The position numbers were made by a program, and so were the translations under genes. The notes under the pieces were generated by a model that saw only the letters and a list, made by a program, of their open reading frames with translations, had not been told where the DNA came from and searched no databases. DNA of 52,023 bases from a bacterium (lineage in GTDB: Bacteria; Zixibacteria; MSB-5A5; WJJR01), in NCBI GenBank assembly GCA_021813505.1, contig JAKAKI010000009.1, positions 1 through 52,023 on the forward strand, in the 5' to 3' direction. Each line of letters begins with the position of its first letter. The first letter of the stretch is position 1. Of the stretch, positions 34,773 to 43,199 are shown piece after piece.

Positions 34773-36009
34773 GGTGGTCCGTCACCTCCTCAAGAGCCGG
34801 AGCAACCGGCGCCGGGATGCGTGTCGCCTTCTTCCCGGTGTAGGTCTCCCAGCGCTCGACGATCACATCGCAGTACTTGGGCTCCAGCTCAAGGCAGTAG
34901 CAGAGGCGGCCCAACTGTTCGCAGGCAATCAGCGTTGATCCCGATCCGGCGAAGGCATCGCAGACTCGCTCCCCCCGGATGGTGGAGTTCCGCAGCGCCC
35001 GACTCAGCAGTGCGACCGGCTTCTGGCAGGGATGGCGATAGTTCCCGTCCCGTTCCTCATGCCAAAGCGTCGTCTGAGTCCGGTCCTTGATCCGCCGATG
35101 GCCATCTCCAATCCAGCCATAAAGCAAGCACTCGTGTTGCTCGCGGTAATCGCTCCAACCCATGCTCCCGGAGGCCTTCGCCCATACGATTGTGGAGGAG
35201 AGATGGAACCCAGCACGGATGAATGCCCGCTCAAAAGCGATTCTGATCCCTGCCATGCTGATCCCGTGGCAGATGTACGCCACCGCACCAGGACGGCAGA
35301 CGGAGGCAAGGTTGCTGAATGAGGCGAACAGGAATTGCTCCAACCCTTCGGCATCAAGGTCATCGTTTTTGATGCCGCCCCACTCCTCTCGTTTCTGGCC
35401 CCGGGAGAGGTAGCTCACGCCGTAAGGGGGGTCCGTGATAATGGCGTCGAGCTTCTCGCCGTCGAGGAGCCGAAGCATGTCCTCCCGGCTGGTGGCATCG
35501 CCGCAGAGGAGCCGATGGTCGCCAAGCAGGTAGAAATCACCGCGCTGCGTGACCGGTGTCTCGGGCAGGGGCGGCGCGTCAGCCTCCTTGCTGCTTTCAT
35601 CCTCAAAGTTCTGATCGAGGATATCCGTGAGTTCCTTGTCCGAGAACCCCAGGTCCGTCAGGTTGAAGTCGACGTCGAGGTTCAGCTCACTGACCAGTTG
35701 AGATAGCAATGCTTGGTCCCAGTCCGCTATCGAGGCCGTGGCGTTATCAGCAATCGTGAATCCGGTGAACTTGGAGCCAACCAAACCAGGAACTCGGATC
35801 ACCGGTACCGTCTCAAGTCCCAGCTTCCTTGCAGCTTTGAGGCGGGTATGGCCTGCTGCCACGTTCCAGTCACCATCCGTGATGATCGGATTGTTAAAAC
35901 CGTACGCCTGGATCGAGCGGGCCACCGCGTCCACCGCTTCGTCATTGAGGCGAGGGTTGCGCGGGTTCGGCTTCAGTTGGCCGATGGGAATCTGTTCGAC
36001 TTGTATCAT
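34759..36009 (-). CDS. ParB-domain / DNA adenine- or cytosine-N4-methyltransferase fusion
   Basis: 416 residues from ATG 36009 (CGGAGA upstream); the open frame extends to 36120 without a better start. Residues 1-90 are a ParB/Srx-type nuclease-like domain (IGQLKPNPRNPRLNDEAVDA, VAAGHTRLKAARKLG). The rest is a beta-class methyltransferase with motif IV TDPPYGV and the late SAM motif FAGSGSTLIAC. This architecture is common in prophages and mobile elements, where it may protect the element's DNA or mark packaging sites. Target sequence unknown. Confidence 0.85.
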   Translation of the reverse strand: MIQVEQIPIGQLKPNPRNPRLNDEAVDAVARSIQAYGFNNPIITDGDWNVAAGHTRLKAARKLGLETVPVIRVPGLVGSKFTGFTIADNATASIADWDQALLSQLVSELNLDVDFNLTDLGFSDKELTDILDQNFEDESSKEADAPPLPETPVTQRGDFYLLGDHRLLCGDATSREDMLRLLDGEKLDAIITDPPYGVSYLSRGQKREEWGGIKNDDLDAEGLEQFLFASFSNLASVCRPGAVAYICHGISMAGIRIAFERAFIRAGFHLSSTIVWAKASGSMGWSDYREQHECLLYGWIGDGHRRIKDRTQTTLWHEERDGNYRHPCQKPVALLSRALRNSTIRGERVCDAFAGSGSTLIACEQLGRLCYCLELEPKYCDVIVERWETYTGKKATRIPAPVAPALEEVTDHHAPA

Positions 36010-36172
36010 CTCAATTCTCCGAGTAAAAGGACCAGTAACAACAAGACGATCACTGCAATCGTCAGGACGACGTGACCCCGATTGATGCCGTGATCCACCC
36101 CAGTCTGATCGTTCACACACGTAGCGTCGCCGCTTGATCTCGGCCGGACGACGGAAGTCTCTTCAATCTGCG

Positions 36173-36466
36173 TCATGTCCTGTCCCCCCGCTGTTCTCCG
36201 GTGACGATGGGTGACGATGCCGCGAGACCATCGTCACCACCATCGTCATCACTTAGCTCATTCGCATTCAGTGGGTTGTGGTGATGGTGACGGTGGTGAC
36301 GGTGATTTGACGGCCCTTTACTCTTCTCTTCCCCTTCTTCTCTTCTTCTTTCTTTTCTTTCTTTAAGAAAGAGAAACACCGTCACCATCGTCACATCGTC
36401 ACCGCCCCTTGTCGCCCTTGGACTTAGGCTGTGACGATAGTGTGACGATGATTTAGGCATCGTCAC
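36173..36466 (-). CDS. Low-complexity His-rich frame over repeat region (doubtful)
   Basis: 97 codons with His/Arg runs (HRHHRHHHH), an Arg-Glu stretch and Asp-rich patches. The composition is dictated by the repeated GTGACGATG motif and the pyrimidine tract, so it may not be a true protein. The frame overlaps the primase end by 14 bases, in the position expected for an operon gene. Confidence 0.25.
   Translation of the reverse strand: MTMPKSSSHYRHSLSPRATRGGDDVTMVTVFLFLKERKERRREEGEEKSKGPSNHRHHRHHHHNPLNANELSDDDGGDDGLAASSPIVTGEQRGDRT
36201..36466. other. Candidate replication origin / iteron cluster
   Basis: The 9-mer GTGACGATG (or CATCGTCAC) occurs exactly seven times (36201, 36211, 36229, 36386, 36394, 36442, 36458), with one-mismatch copies at 36241 and 36431, in both orientations. 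The middle holds an almost pure pyrimidine tract (about 36317-36364), then AAGAAAGAGAAA. Iterons beside a strand-asymmetric tract next to a primase-helicase gene are what an origin of a phage or plasmid element would look like. Confidence 0.55.
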
Positions 36467-38696
36467 CCTCGCGCCGAGTCCGAGTCACTTCAATCAAACT
36501 TCCCTTCCTACCACGTGTCACGCGAACTGCCACACCTGCGTCTTGAAGAGTGGCGGCCAATTCGTTCAGTTTCCGTGTCAGCTGATTGGGCTGCCGTGGC
36601 CAAGCCCGGTCGTCGGTCCTCAGATGGAGTTTCCCGGCGATCTGATCCAGCAGCCCCAATAGCTCCGTCGCACTTCCGCCCCACGTCGGATGGTTTTCGG
36701 CGAATTCCACCAAAGCCGCGGCCAGCGGATGGGCCGAAATCACTTCGTTGTTTTGCCGGCGGATGTTCTCGTCATAAGCGGTGAGGAACTCGCCGGGCTG
36801 GTATCCCAGTGCGGCGGCGACCGCCATCCCCCAATGGGCGAAATCCGCCATGCGCGGCAAGGCCGATGGATAGATCTTCGGCTTCTCCCGCATCGCCTGT
36901 GATAGCGTCGTGAACATCGCGCCGAGCAGCCGTGGACGCAGTGATTCGAAATCGGCCCAAAGCTCCTCCTCGGAACGACGATCCTTCGGGTCAATCCGCT
37001 CGAGCCCAAGCAGAATCGCGCGGTCCAGCAAGTCGGGTTGAATGGCTGCGACGTTGATGCCATTCAGGATTGGACAACGACGGAAGGTCCAAATGAAGTC
37101 CTCGTCATCGGTGTACAATGCCCTCTTCGTAAATCCCTCGCCCGTGGCGGACCGGCAGAAGATGTCACTGGCCCATCGTGGCAAACCGCTGACATTGTCG
37201 AAGATGGGCATCCAATTGTGGGCGAGCGCCTGAATCAAAACGTCCGGCTTTTCCGGCAGTGATTGCACTGGGGCCTGAGAGGGGTCAATCAACTGGCTCA
37301 GCATCTTGGACATTGTGGTCTTGCTCGATCCTTGCGGGCCGTAGACAATACAGACCGGGTGGGGAATGTCCGGGATGAGGGCGGTCACCAAATACACCAT
37401 GAGTAGGAGTTTCCCGTTCGGATCGGCAAAGTTGATCAACTCAAACAGATCTTCTATCGAGCCATCAGATGCAGGTAGGACCTGTGGTTGTTGGTGCATG
37501 TACCGGCGAAATAAGGGTGGCGGTGTCGCAAGGACTTCCCAGCTATCCGCTGTGATTCGTACCTGGCGCCAAGCGTGATCGGCCAGGTCACAGTAGATAT
37601 TCCCGTCCTGGGCACTCACTCGATTCATCAGACGGACAGGGTGACCCTCAAGGCGCGCCTGCGATTGCAGGGCGTTGACGGCAGTGCCGATCGCCGTCAG
37701 GTTCGGGGCACGATCGTGCGCTTGATGGTACAACCGCGTTAGCCAGGACCGGGCGGAGCGGCTCCCAGCAGGCCATACCTCCTGATGCCCATCGATTGAT
37801 ATCTGGAGAAACGGTTCGCCGAGGTCATCGCGCAGGTGAGTCAAACCGGCAGCCTTGCCCAGCGCCAGCATCTCGTCTGCTTGCGACCGCTTGCCCCCCT
37901 CGCCGCTCCGTGCCGCGGACGGGGGGGTGCCATTGCCGGAATTGAATTCGGGCGTGCTCGCTACGAATTGAGCAAGTTCTGATAGCGAATGGCCCGCATC
38001 CAGCCAATCGGAGACATCTCCCTTCTCTGGCAAGCCAGGTAGACGCACGACCTTGATGGAGTGGGCTTTGCCTTGAAGTGATATGGCGACTGACTGTGCA
38101 TGGTCCTCGCCAGGCTGGTCATTGTCCGGGACGATCACGACATCTCGATTGCGCAGAAATTTAGAGTACTCTGACCGCCACTTCCCGGCACCCATGGGAT
38201 TAGTTGTGGCAATCAGTCCGAGCGCCCGCAGACGGTCGACGTCCTTCTCACCTTCGACGATCCACACAGGTTGAGTCGGATCGGCCAGGAGATCCGGGAG
38301 GCGGTAGGGCACGCGACGGGTGCCGTTGAGTGAGTAGCTCCACTTCCCTTTGGCGTCCCGACATCGTTGACGAAATCCCTTCGGGTCGAGTCGGACAACC
38401 TGGAAGAGTAGATTGCCCCGTTCGTCGTTGTAATCGTACTCCGCCACGATGTTGAGGCCGGTCTTTGACTCTATCGCGATCCCCACCTCTTTTGCAAGTT
38501 CTCTCAGCGACCCACCCCGATTGCAGACGTCGCAGAACCAGCCACGCTCGGATACCCGGAGATTCGGCGAGTGCGGCGGTTTGCCCTGTCCATCCGCATG
38601 CAGGGGACACCACGCAACGTACTCGCCTCGTTTATCCGGGCCGCGGACGACCTTGAGATGCGGCAACAACTGGACCAGCTGGTCTGAAGCATTCAC
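36453..38696 (-). CDS. Phage/plasmid primase-helicase (CHC2 zinc finger, TOPRIM, AAA+ helicase)
   Basis: 747 residues. Zinc finger: C30-P-L-H33 and C55-D-V-C58. TOPRIM: VEGEKD (148-152) and PDND (190-193). Helicase: Walker A GPQGSSKT (453-460), with a possible Walker B Asp at 500 (PIFDN). This is the usual order for bifunctional primase-helicases in prophages and integrative elements, which prime and unwind DNA at their own origin. Its start overlaps the upstream small gene by four bases. The repeat cluster at its 3' end may be the cognate origin. Confidence 0.9.
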   Translation of the reverse strand: MNASDQLVQLLPHLKVVRGPDKRGEYVAWCPLHADGQGKPPHSPNLRVSERGWFCDVCNRGGSLRELAKEVGIAIESKTGLNIVAEYDYNDERGNLLFQVVRLDPKGFRQRCRDAKGKWSYSLNGTRRVPYRLPDLLADPTQPVWIVEGEKDVDRLRALGLIATTNPMGAGKWRSEYSKFLRNRDVVIVPDNDQPGEDHAQSVAISLQGKAHSIKVVRLPGLPEKGDVSDWLDAGHSLSELAQFVASTPEFNSGNGTPPSAARSGEGGKRSQADEMLALGKAAGLTHLRDDLGEPFLQISIDGHQEVWPAGSRSARSWLTRLYHQAHDRAPNLTAIGTAVNALQSQARLEGHPVRLMNRVSAQDGNIYCDLADHAWRQVRITADSWEVLATPPPLFRRYMHQQPQVLPASDGSIEDLFELINFADPNGKLLLMVYLVTALIPDIPHPVCIVYGPQGSSKTTMSKMLSQLIDPSQAPVQSLPEKPDVLIQALAHNWMPIFDNVSGLPRWASDIFCRSATGEGFTKRALYTDDEDFIWTFRRCPILNGINVAAIQPDLLDRAILLGLERIDPKDRRSEEELWADFESLRPRLLGAMFTTLSQAMREKPKIYPSALPRMADFAHWGMAVAAALGYQPGEFLTAYDENIRRQNNEVISAHPLAAALVEFAENHPTWGGSATELLGLLDQIAGKLHLRTDDRAWPRQPNQLTRKLNELAATLQDAGVAVRVTRGRKGSLIEVTRTRREGDDA

Positions 38697-38998
38697 TGCC
38701 GTGCCGCCTTGGCTCGCTGAACAGGTCGCCTGACCGAGAAGGCTGTCTCGCCGAACTCCTTGCCCAAATACCCCGTGAACAACTTGGCGATGTCTTCCCC
38801 GACCGGGGTCGATGCGTCAATCGTGCACACTCGGCGTTGGCGGTCAAGTCGCCATGAACCATCGAGCCGGATGCGGGCACGTCCGTGCAGATTTTCTGCG
38901 CCGAGGATCGCCAGCGTCAGCGTGTCCTGAACATCGTCGATGTCGAGGTGACGCTTGAAGTGATACTGGTATAGAGACTCGCCTCGTGTCATTGTCAT
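38693..38998 (-). CDS. Small phage-type protein of unknown function
   Basis: 101 residues from ATG 38998, with GGGAGG eight bases upstream; a start at 39043 is less likely. Features: SLYQYHFKRHLDIDDVQDTL, a central WRLDRQRRVCTIDAS strand pair, and a basic end (RRPVQRAKAARQ). It overlaps the primase start by four bases, so the two are translationally coupled, which suggests a replication accessory role. Confidence 0.65.
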   Translation of the reverse strand: MTMTRGESLYQYHFKRHLDIDDVQDTLTLAILGAENLHGRARIRLDGSWRLDRQRRVCTIDASTPVGEDIAKLFTGYLGKEFGETAFSVRRPVQRAKAARQ

Positions 38999-39162
38999 AT
39001 CATCCTCCCTCTCATCGAGAGCCCCGGGTGTGACAGATCCCAAGCTGGATTGCCTCTGGTCGGTCCACGAGGTCGCCCCCTAATTCCTCTCTACCGGATG
39101 CCGTCCCAAAGTGTCGGGTGGAATTCTTCACTTTCTCATGTCGCGTGTCCCGCCTTTGCCGA

Positions 39163-39750
39163 TCACAGGCATTCTCTCAGTCCTGCCCTTTCAAAGACGC
39201 GCCGGATTTCTTCTCGCCATGCATAGAGCGTGGAGCGGTGAACACCCATCGCAGTGGCGATCTGAGTTTTGGGATGGGTCATGAGCCAGACGGCGTACTC
39301 TCGCTGACGGGGACCCAGCGCTGCGAGGGCTGCCTGAAGACGACTCTGAAGGCGGGTTTCAGCCTCTTCCGAGCGCGATTCCTCGCCCATCCGGCTGAAG
39401 TAGTCCGCGCGGTCATAGACATCGTGACCCGTCAGTCCCGCCTCATCCCGCACCTCTACAGGCCCATCCAATGACTCCTGACACCGCCACCAGGCCCGTT
39501 TGTCGGCATTGCGGGACGCAACCAGCTTGCAGATGTAGTTGTCGAGAACGGCGTCGGCGAATTGTGTCCGATCTCCGCGTGAGGGATCGTATTCGGCCTC
39601 GGCCTCCAGCCAATGCACATTCAGCATTTGCTGAAGATCACCGAGTTCTTCCTCTCTAAATTCCTGCTGATGTCTCATCCGTTTCGCCTTCAGTGCAATC
39701 AGTCCGGCGATTGCGGGATCGATTCCCGGGCACCGGTTCCTGTCCCCCAT
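39163..39750 (-). CDS. Sigma-70-like / HTH phage transcription factor
   Basis: 195 residues; GGGAGG lies close upstream. Residues about 40-80 (LEAEAEYDPSRGDRTQFADA then VLDNYICKLVASRNADKR) resemble sigma region 2. The C-terminus (LGPRQREYAVWLMTHPKTQI then ATAMGVHRSTLYAWREEIRR) is a region 4-type helix-turn-helix. Proteins like this stand near primases in mobile elements and may direct RNA polymerase to element promoters. It lies 165 bases upstream of the small gene at 38693. Confidence 0.65.
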   Translation of the reverse strand: MGDRNRCPGIDPAIAGLIALKAKRMRHQQEFREEELGDLQQMLNVHWLEAEAEYDPSRGDRTQFADAVLDNYICKLVASRNADKRAWWRCQESLDGPVEVRDEAGLTGHDVYDRADYFSRMGEESRSEEAETRLQSRLQAALAALGPRQREYAVWLMTHPKTQIATAMGVHRSTLYAWREEIRRVFERAGLRECL

Positions 39751-39908
39751 TGCCCCTCCCCGCCGTGGGGCGTGACCGAGTGGGGGTCCCGGCCGACGGG
39801 GATGGGCGGTGGCTTAAAGCAAGGCAGAGGCCGCGTGAGATCACCGGGTCGGTGACACCCACGACGGCTCCCGCTCCTTGCGGCAAGCCAGTCGTCTGGC
39901 TTTGGTTG

Positions 39909-40250
39909 TTATTCGATAGTTTCCAGCATCTGCCAGGCAGACTGATCGTCGAATTGGATGCGAGAGGGCAATCCGTGCTGAACGTCCAATCGCTCGATGG
40001 AGAGCGACTGTTTGCGGTCGAACAGGTCAAACAGGGCTTTCACGGTGTGTTTGAGCGCGAAATCCCTTGTACGCGGCGTCATTGGGGCTGCCGCATCCAG
40101 TCCGAGAGCAATCGTGCGCACGATCCGCAGTTTGGGTTGGAGTTGGGGCTCTCCCTTTACGACAAGTAGCCCCCCGATCCAACCAAACTGCAGGTGTTGC
40201 ATCAATCTCACCAGTTGCCGACGTGGCCTGCTCAGCGAATGCATGTTCAT
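39909..40250 (-). CDS. Conserved phage-type hypothetical protein
   Basis: 113 residues: RPRRQLVRLMQHLQFGWIGG, VVKGEPQLQPKLRIVRTIAL and SLSIERLDVQHGLPSRIQF. I recall similar sequences beside XRE regulators in mobile elements, without known function. It starts eight bases after the stop of the upstream XRE gene, so it is in the same operon. Confidence 0.6.
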   Translation of the reverse strand: MNMHSLSRPRRQLVRLMQHLQFGWIGGLLVVKGEPQLQPKLRIVRTIALGLDAAAPMTPRTRDFALKHTVKALFDLFDRKQSLSIERLDVQHGLPSRIQFDDQSAWQMLETIE

Positions 40251-40257
40251 TCCGTTG

Positions 40258-40485
40258 TCAGGCCCTTTCCTTCTGGTTCAGATCGAAGAGATCATCGAAT
40301 TCGAAATCCGGCAGGACTTCGAGGAACTTATCCCGCATCCGTGGAGACGGGTGTCGCGTTCCGTCGAGCAACTGGCTGAGGTAGCCGCTGCTGATTCCCA
40401 GCCGCAGTGCGAGCCAGCTTTTCGATTTATTCCTGCGCGCCAGGTACCGCTCAACCGTATCCCCCTTGAGATCTACCTTCACCAT
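40258..40485 (-). CDS. XRE-family (Cro-like) HTH regulator
   Basis: 75 residues from ATG 40485; an alternative start lies 18 bases upstream. The helix-turn-helix is ERYLARRNKSKSWLALRLGI then SSGYLSQLLDGTRHPSPRM. It is divergent from the XRE gene at 40627 with 141 bases between them, like a CI/Cro switch. It would be the first gene of the leftward element operon. Confidence 0.8.
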   Translation of the reverse strand: MVKVDLKGDTVERYLARRNKSKSWLALRLGISSGYLSQLLDGTRHPSPRMRDKFLEVLPDFEFDDLFDLNQKERA

Positions 40486-40626
40486 GCCCCTCACATTCTG
40501 CAAGCGTTCCGCGCTTGCACTACAATGTATACGGCGGTCAGTTCAAAAATGAAAGAATATGACAGCAGAAACCTCTTGCATAATTTAGCAACCCTCCGTA
40601 TAAGCAGGTGGAAGGAGGGACGCCAA
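40486..40626. promoter_or_regulatory. Divergent control region of the two XRE genes
   Basis: A rightward promoter could be TTGCAT (from 40576) with TATAAG 17 bases on. Leftward, TATACA near 40530 could serve as -10. The region is AT-rich compared with its surroundings. Operators are expected here, but I could not define a clear dyad. Confidence 0.4.
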
Positions 40627-41040
40627 ATGCCGTCACGACGGCCCAAACCCAGCCCGTTGGGGCAGTACCTGAAGGAACTGCGCGCGAAGAAGGATGTCAG
40701 TCTTCGCGACGTGGAAGATGCTACGAAGATCTCGAACGCCTACCTGTCCCAGTTGGAGACCGGCGCCAGGCAATCACAGAAGCTGCCCCCGCCTGACATC
40801 CTGAGACGTTTGGCCGACTACTTCAACGTCACCATGCTGGAGATGCTTCAGCACACCGGCTATCTGGACGAACACGAAGTGAAAGAGACCATGGAGGCGC
40901 AGATAGACCGCGAGTACCAGCATGCAATTAGCGATCCCCGCTTCAAATTTGGCACCCGCTTGACCGAGGAGCCTAGCCTCGACCTGAAACGGTTCGTTGT
41001 GGAGATGTACAAGAAGACGGTGGGGAAGAAATCCACATGA
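40627..41040 (+). CDS. XRE-family repressor (ImmR-like)
   Basis: 137 residues from ATG 40627 with AAGGAGGG at the right distance; the open frame upstream is antisense to other genes. The HTH is LGQYLKELRAKKDVSLRDVE then DATKISNAYLSQLETGARQS. The C-terminal part is helical. Its stop overlaps the start of the ImmA-like gene by four bases (ATGA), the arrangement seen in ICEBs1 immR-immA, where the protease removes the repressor on DNA damage or signal. Confidence 0.85.
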   Translation: MPSRRPKPSPLGQYLKELRAKKDVSLRDVEDATKISNAYLSQLETGARQSQKLPPPDILRRLADYFNVTMLEMLQHTGYLDEHEVKETMEAQIDREYQHAISDPRFKFGTRLTEEPSLDLKRFVVEMYKKTVGKKST

Positions 41041-42134
41041 TTCAAGGCGATCTCTTTGGGCCACGGTCTGCCCCGCCACCCATCAATAGGCTGGAGGAGT
41101 TCTGCGCGGCCGTGATCCGGCAGTACGCTGGAGCAAGCGCCGTACCGCCGTCGGAATTGGCCGAAGCGCTCCGTATGCACTTTGCTATTCCCGTTCCCGT
41201 CGTCCTATCGGCCCAGGTCCGACTTGCTCAGCAATTGGGGATTCACGACTTCCAGTTCGTTGAACTGCCACGTGGGTGCAGCGGCTACAACTCTCAGGAT
41301 GGAGATTTCTATACCCTCTGGGTCAGCACTCTGGATCACCGGGTTCGTCAGGAGCACACGATCTTCCACGAATTGTATGAATTGATTCACCGGAAACTGG
41401 CGGAGCAATTACCCACGTTGATTCCACTCTCGTCAAAGGAACGGGAGCGCAACGCCGACGAATTCGCGGCGGCTGTCTTTATGCCGACAGAGTCGTTTGC
41501 CAAGGATGTACTCACCTGCGGACTTGATGTTCTCCGGTTACAGAATCTGTACCAGCGCTCGTACTCCTCTACACTCATAGGAATAAAGGACAGCCTCCGG
41601 CGGCTGGGGATCCCCTTCGTCGGGCTCCTCTACGAAGACAACGACTTCGCGGACATCGAGGCCGTGGCCAGGCGACGCTTAGGTGACATCGAAGCACGCA
41701 TCCCGCTCCAAATGGCACTGCACTATCGCTGGACCATCCTGGGCATGTCTGCAAAGGTAAATCCCATCCTGGCTTCACACCTGCCCCGATCTGGAGACAT
41801 GGTTGTCCCTGGGAGCCTTGCACGTATGGTCTACGAGCATCAATCCGCAGTCTACATCAAACAGGCGACGGGTTTCGACTTCTTTGGGCTGGATGACATG
41901 ACCGTGCTTCTTCGCCCAGTCATCTGGCGTGGTTCGACAATTGCCAAGATCATCATTCTTTGCATTCGCGCCGATCAAGGCGACCTTCTGGCACCACAAA
42001 TCGCAGGATTGCACTGCCACACCGTCGACCACATTGCCGGGCTTCGCGCCCCTCTTTTCGAAATATCGCGCCAGCTTTCTCTCGAGTTGACACCACCGAT
42101 CCGATCGAACCGAGCGCGCGTCGCCGTCAGCTGA
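41037..42134 (+). CDS. ImmA/IrrE-family metalloprotease-like protein
   Basis: 365 residues. IrrE-type core: TIFHELYELIHRKL at 108-121 and, 40 residues on, RNADEFAAAVFMP, matching the E..A..FA..LLMP helix of the family. The zinc motif is H-E-L-Y-E with the next His at 118 rather than HExxH, so metal binding may differ or activity be lost. The C-terminal 170 residues are unassigned. By position it should cleave or sense the upstream XRE repressor and so control element induction. Confidence 0.8.
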   Translation: MIQGDLFGPRSAPPPINRLEEFCAAVIRQYAGASAVPPSELAEALRMHFAIPVPVVLSAQVRLAQQLGIHDFQFVELPRGCSGYNSQDGDFYTLWVSTLDHRVRQEHTIFHELYELIHRKLAEQLPTLIPLSSKERERNADEFAAAVFMPTESFAKDVLTCGLDVLRLQNLYQRSYSSTLIGIKDSLRRLGIPFVGLLYEDNDFADIEAVARRRLGDIEARIPLQMALHYRWTILGMSAKVNPILASHLPRSGDMVVPGSLARMVYEHQSAVYIKQATGFDFFGLDDMTVLLRPVIWRGSTIAKIIILCIRADQGDLLAPQIAGLHCHTVDHIAGLRAPLFEISRQLSLELTPPIRSNRARVAVS

Positions 42135-42339
42135 GTCCCGGCAGCGGTCGCTTGCGCCGATTGCGCTCACGGTTAGGCCCTCGATGGTGACGGGGGCCTT
42201 GGACTTTAATTGCCTGGAACTATTTTCTGCGACTGCCTCAAACAAAGCACCCGACACTTTCATCCGCCATCCGGTAGAGACGAAGTAGGAGGACCCGCTC
42301 GATGACGAGCGTGGTCCTGCCGCACTCACGGAGAAGCAG

Positions 42340-42594
42340 ATGTCGGGCGATGGGAATTCGATATGTTCAAGGGCTCAGGACGCCGAAATCGGGGCTATCC
42401 TTGCCCAGGGATACATCCGCCTACTGTCTCAGAGAGCCACTAAGCCACAAACTACGGGCCACTTAGCCGGGGCCGAAGATTCTTCAGAAACTGCCTCTGA
42501 AGTCGCAATCGCCGTGGGCAAGACCAGCGTTATGAGTCCTGAGGCCAGACAAGATGGTGGCCGTAACGCTAACCCCAGCAAGGAGTTGAGATGA
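42340..42594 (+). CDS. Small protein of the DUF2924-recombinase cassette
   Basis: 84 residues. The motif EIGAILAQGYIRLLSQRA recalls short proteins that precede DUF2924 genes in other mobile elements. The stop overlaps the next start (ATGA), so coupling supports reality. Function unknown. Confidence 0.55.
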   Translation: MSGDGNSICSRAQDAEIGAILAQGYIRLLSQRATKPQTTGHLAGAEDSSETASEVAIAVGKTSVMSPEARQDGGRNANPSKELR

Positions 42595-43199
42595 GGATCA
42601 CACGAGATGACGACCCCGCCAAGACGGCGAAGCAGGCAACAGCAGCGGCCGAAGCAACGGCCGCACCGGAGGCACCACAATCAACGACCGACCGCCTGAC
42701 GGCACTGCCCGCCATGAACCTCGGAGCCTTGCGCGAGGAGTACGAGAAGGTCTTCGGCAAGCCCAGCCTCAGTCGCAACCGCAAGCAACTGGTCAAGAAG
42801 ATTGCTGAGCGGATTCAGGCGGACGCGGAATCGCAGCCCAAGCCCGTCGGACCGACGCTCACCGTGAAGTTTGAACGCAAGCGCGGGAAGAAGGCGGGCG
42901 GCAAGGGCAATGGGCGCTCCAAGCGCAAAGCGGCCGCTGAAGCCGAGGGAGCGGCCGCGTCGAGCCACACGACTCGCCAACGCGACCCGTGGCTGCCCAA
43001 GGTCGGCACCACAATCGAGCGGGTCTACAAGGGCAAGAAGCTGCTGGTCCGAGTGACTGAAAACGGCTTCGAGTACCAAGGCAAACCCTACCGGTCGCTC
43101 TCGGCTCTGGCGATGGCCATCACCGGAGCAAAAGCCATGAATGGCTACCTCTTTTTCCAATTGGGAAAGTACGCCAAGACGGAGAAGGCTGTTAAGTGA
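42591..43199 (+). CDS. DUF2924 family protein
   Basis: 202 residues. An Ala-rich N-terminus precedes LGALREEYEKVFGKPSLSRN and RKQLVKKIAERIQ, then a Lys/Arg/Ala-rich linker, then IERVYKGKKLLVRVTENGFE and YRSLSALAMAITGAKAMNGY. These are the two conserved halves of DUF2924, which regularly accompanies serine recombinases and may act as a recombination-directionality or DNA-binding accessory factor (inference). It overlaps the recombinase start by four bases (GTGA). Confidence 0.8.
   Translation: MRITRDDDPAKTAKQATAAAEATAAPEAPQSTTDRLTALPAMNLGALREEYEKVFGKPSLSRNRKQLVKKIAERIQADAESQPKPVGPTLTVKFERKRGKKAGGKGNGRSKRKAAAEAEGAAASSHTTRQRDPWLPKVGTTIERVYKGKKLLVRVTENGFEYQGKPYRSLSALAMAITGAKAMNGYLFFQLGKYAKTEKAVK

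Noticed and set aside
36173-36466. His-rich protein as a metal-binding factor
   Set aside because: The His/Asp/Arg runs follow from repeats of GTGACGATG and a pyrimidine tract; kept only as a doubtful frame over a candidate origin.
36201-36466. CRISPR array
   Set aside because: Repeats are only 9 bases, irregularly spaced and in both orientations; no spacers or cas genes.
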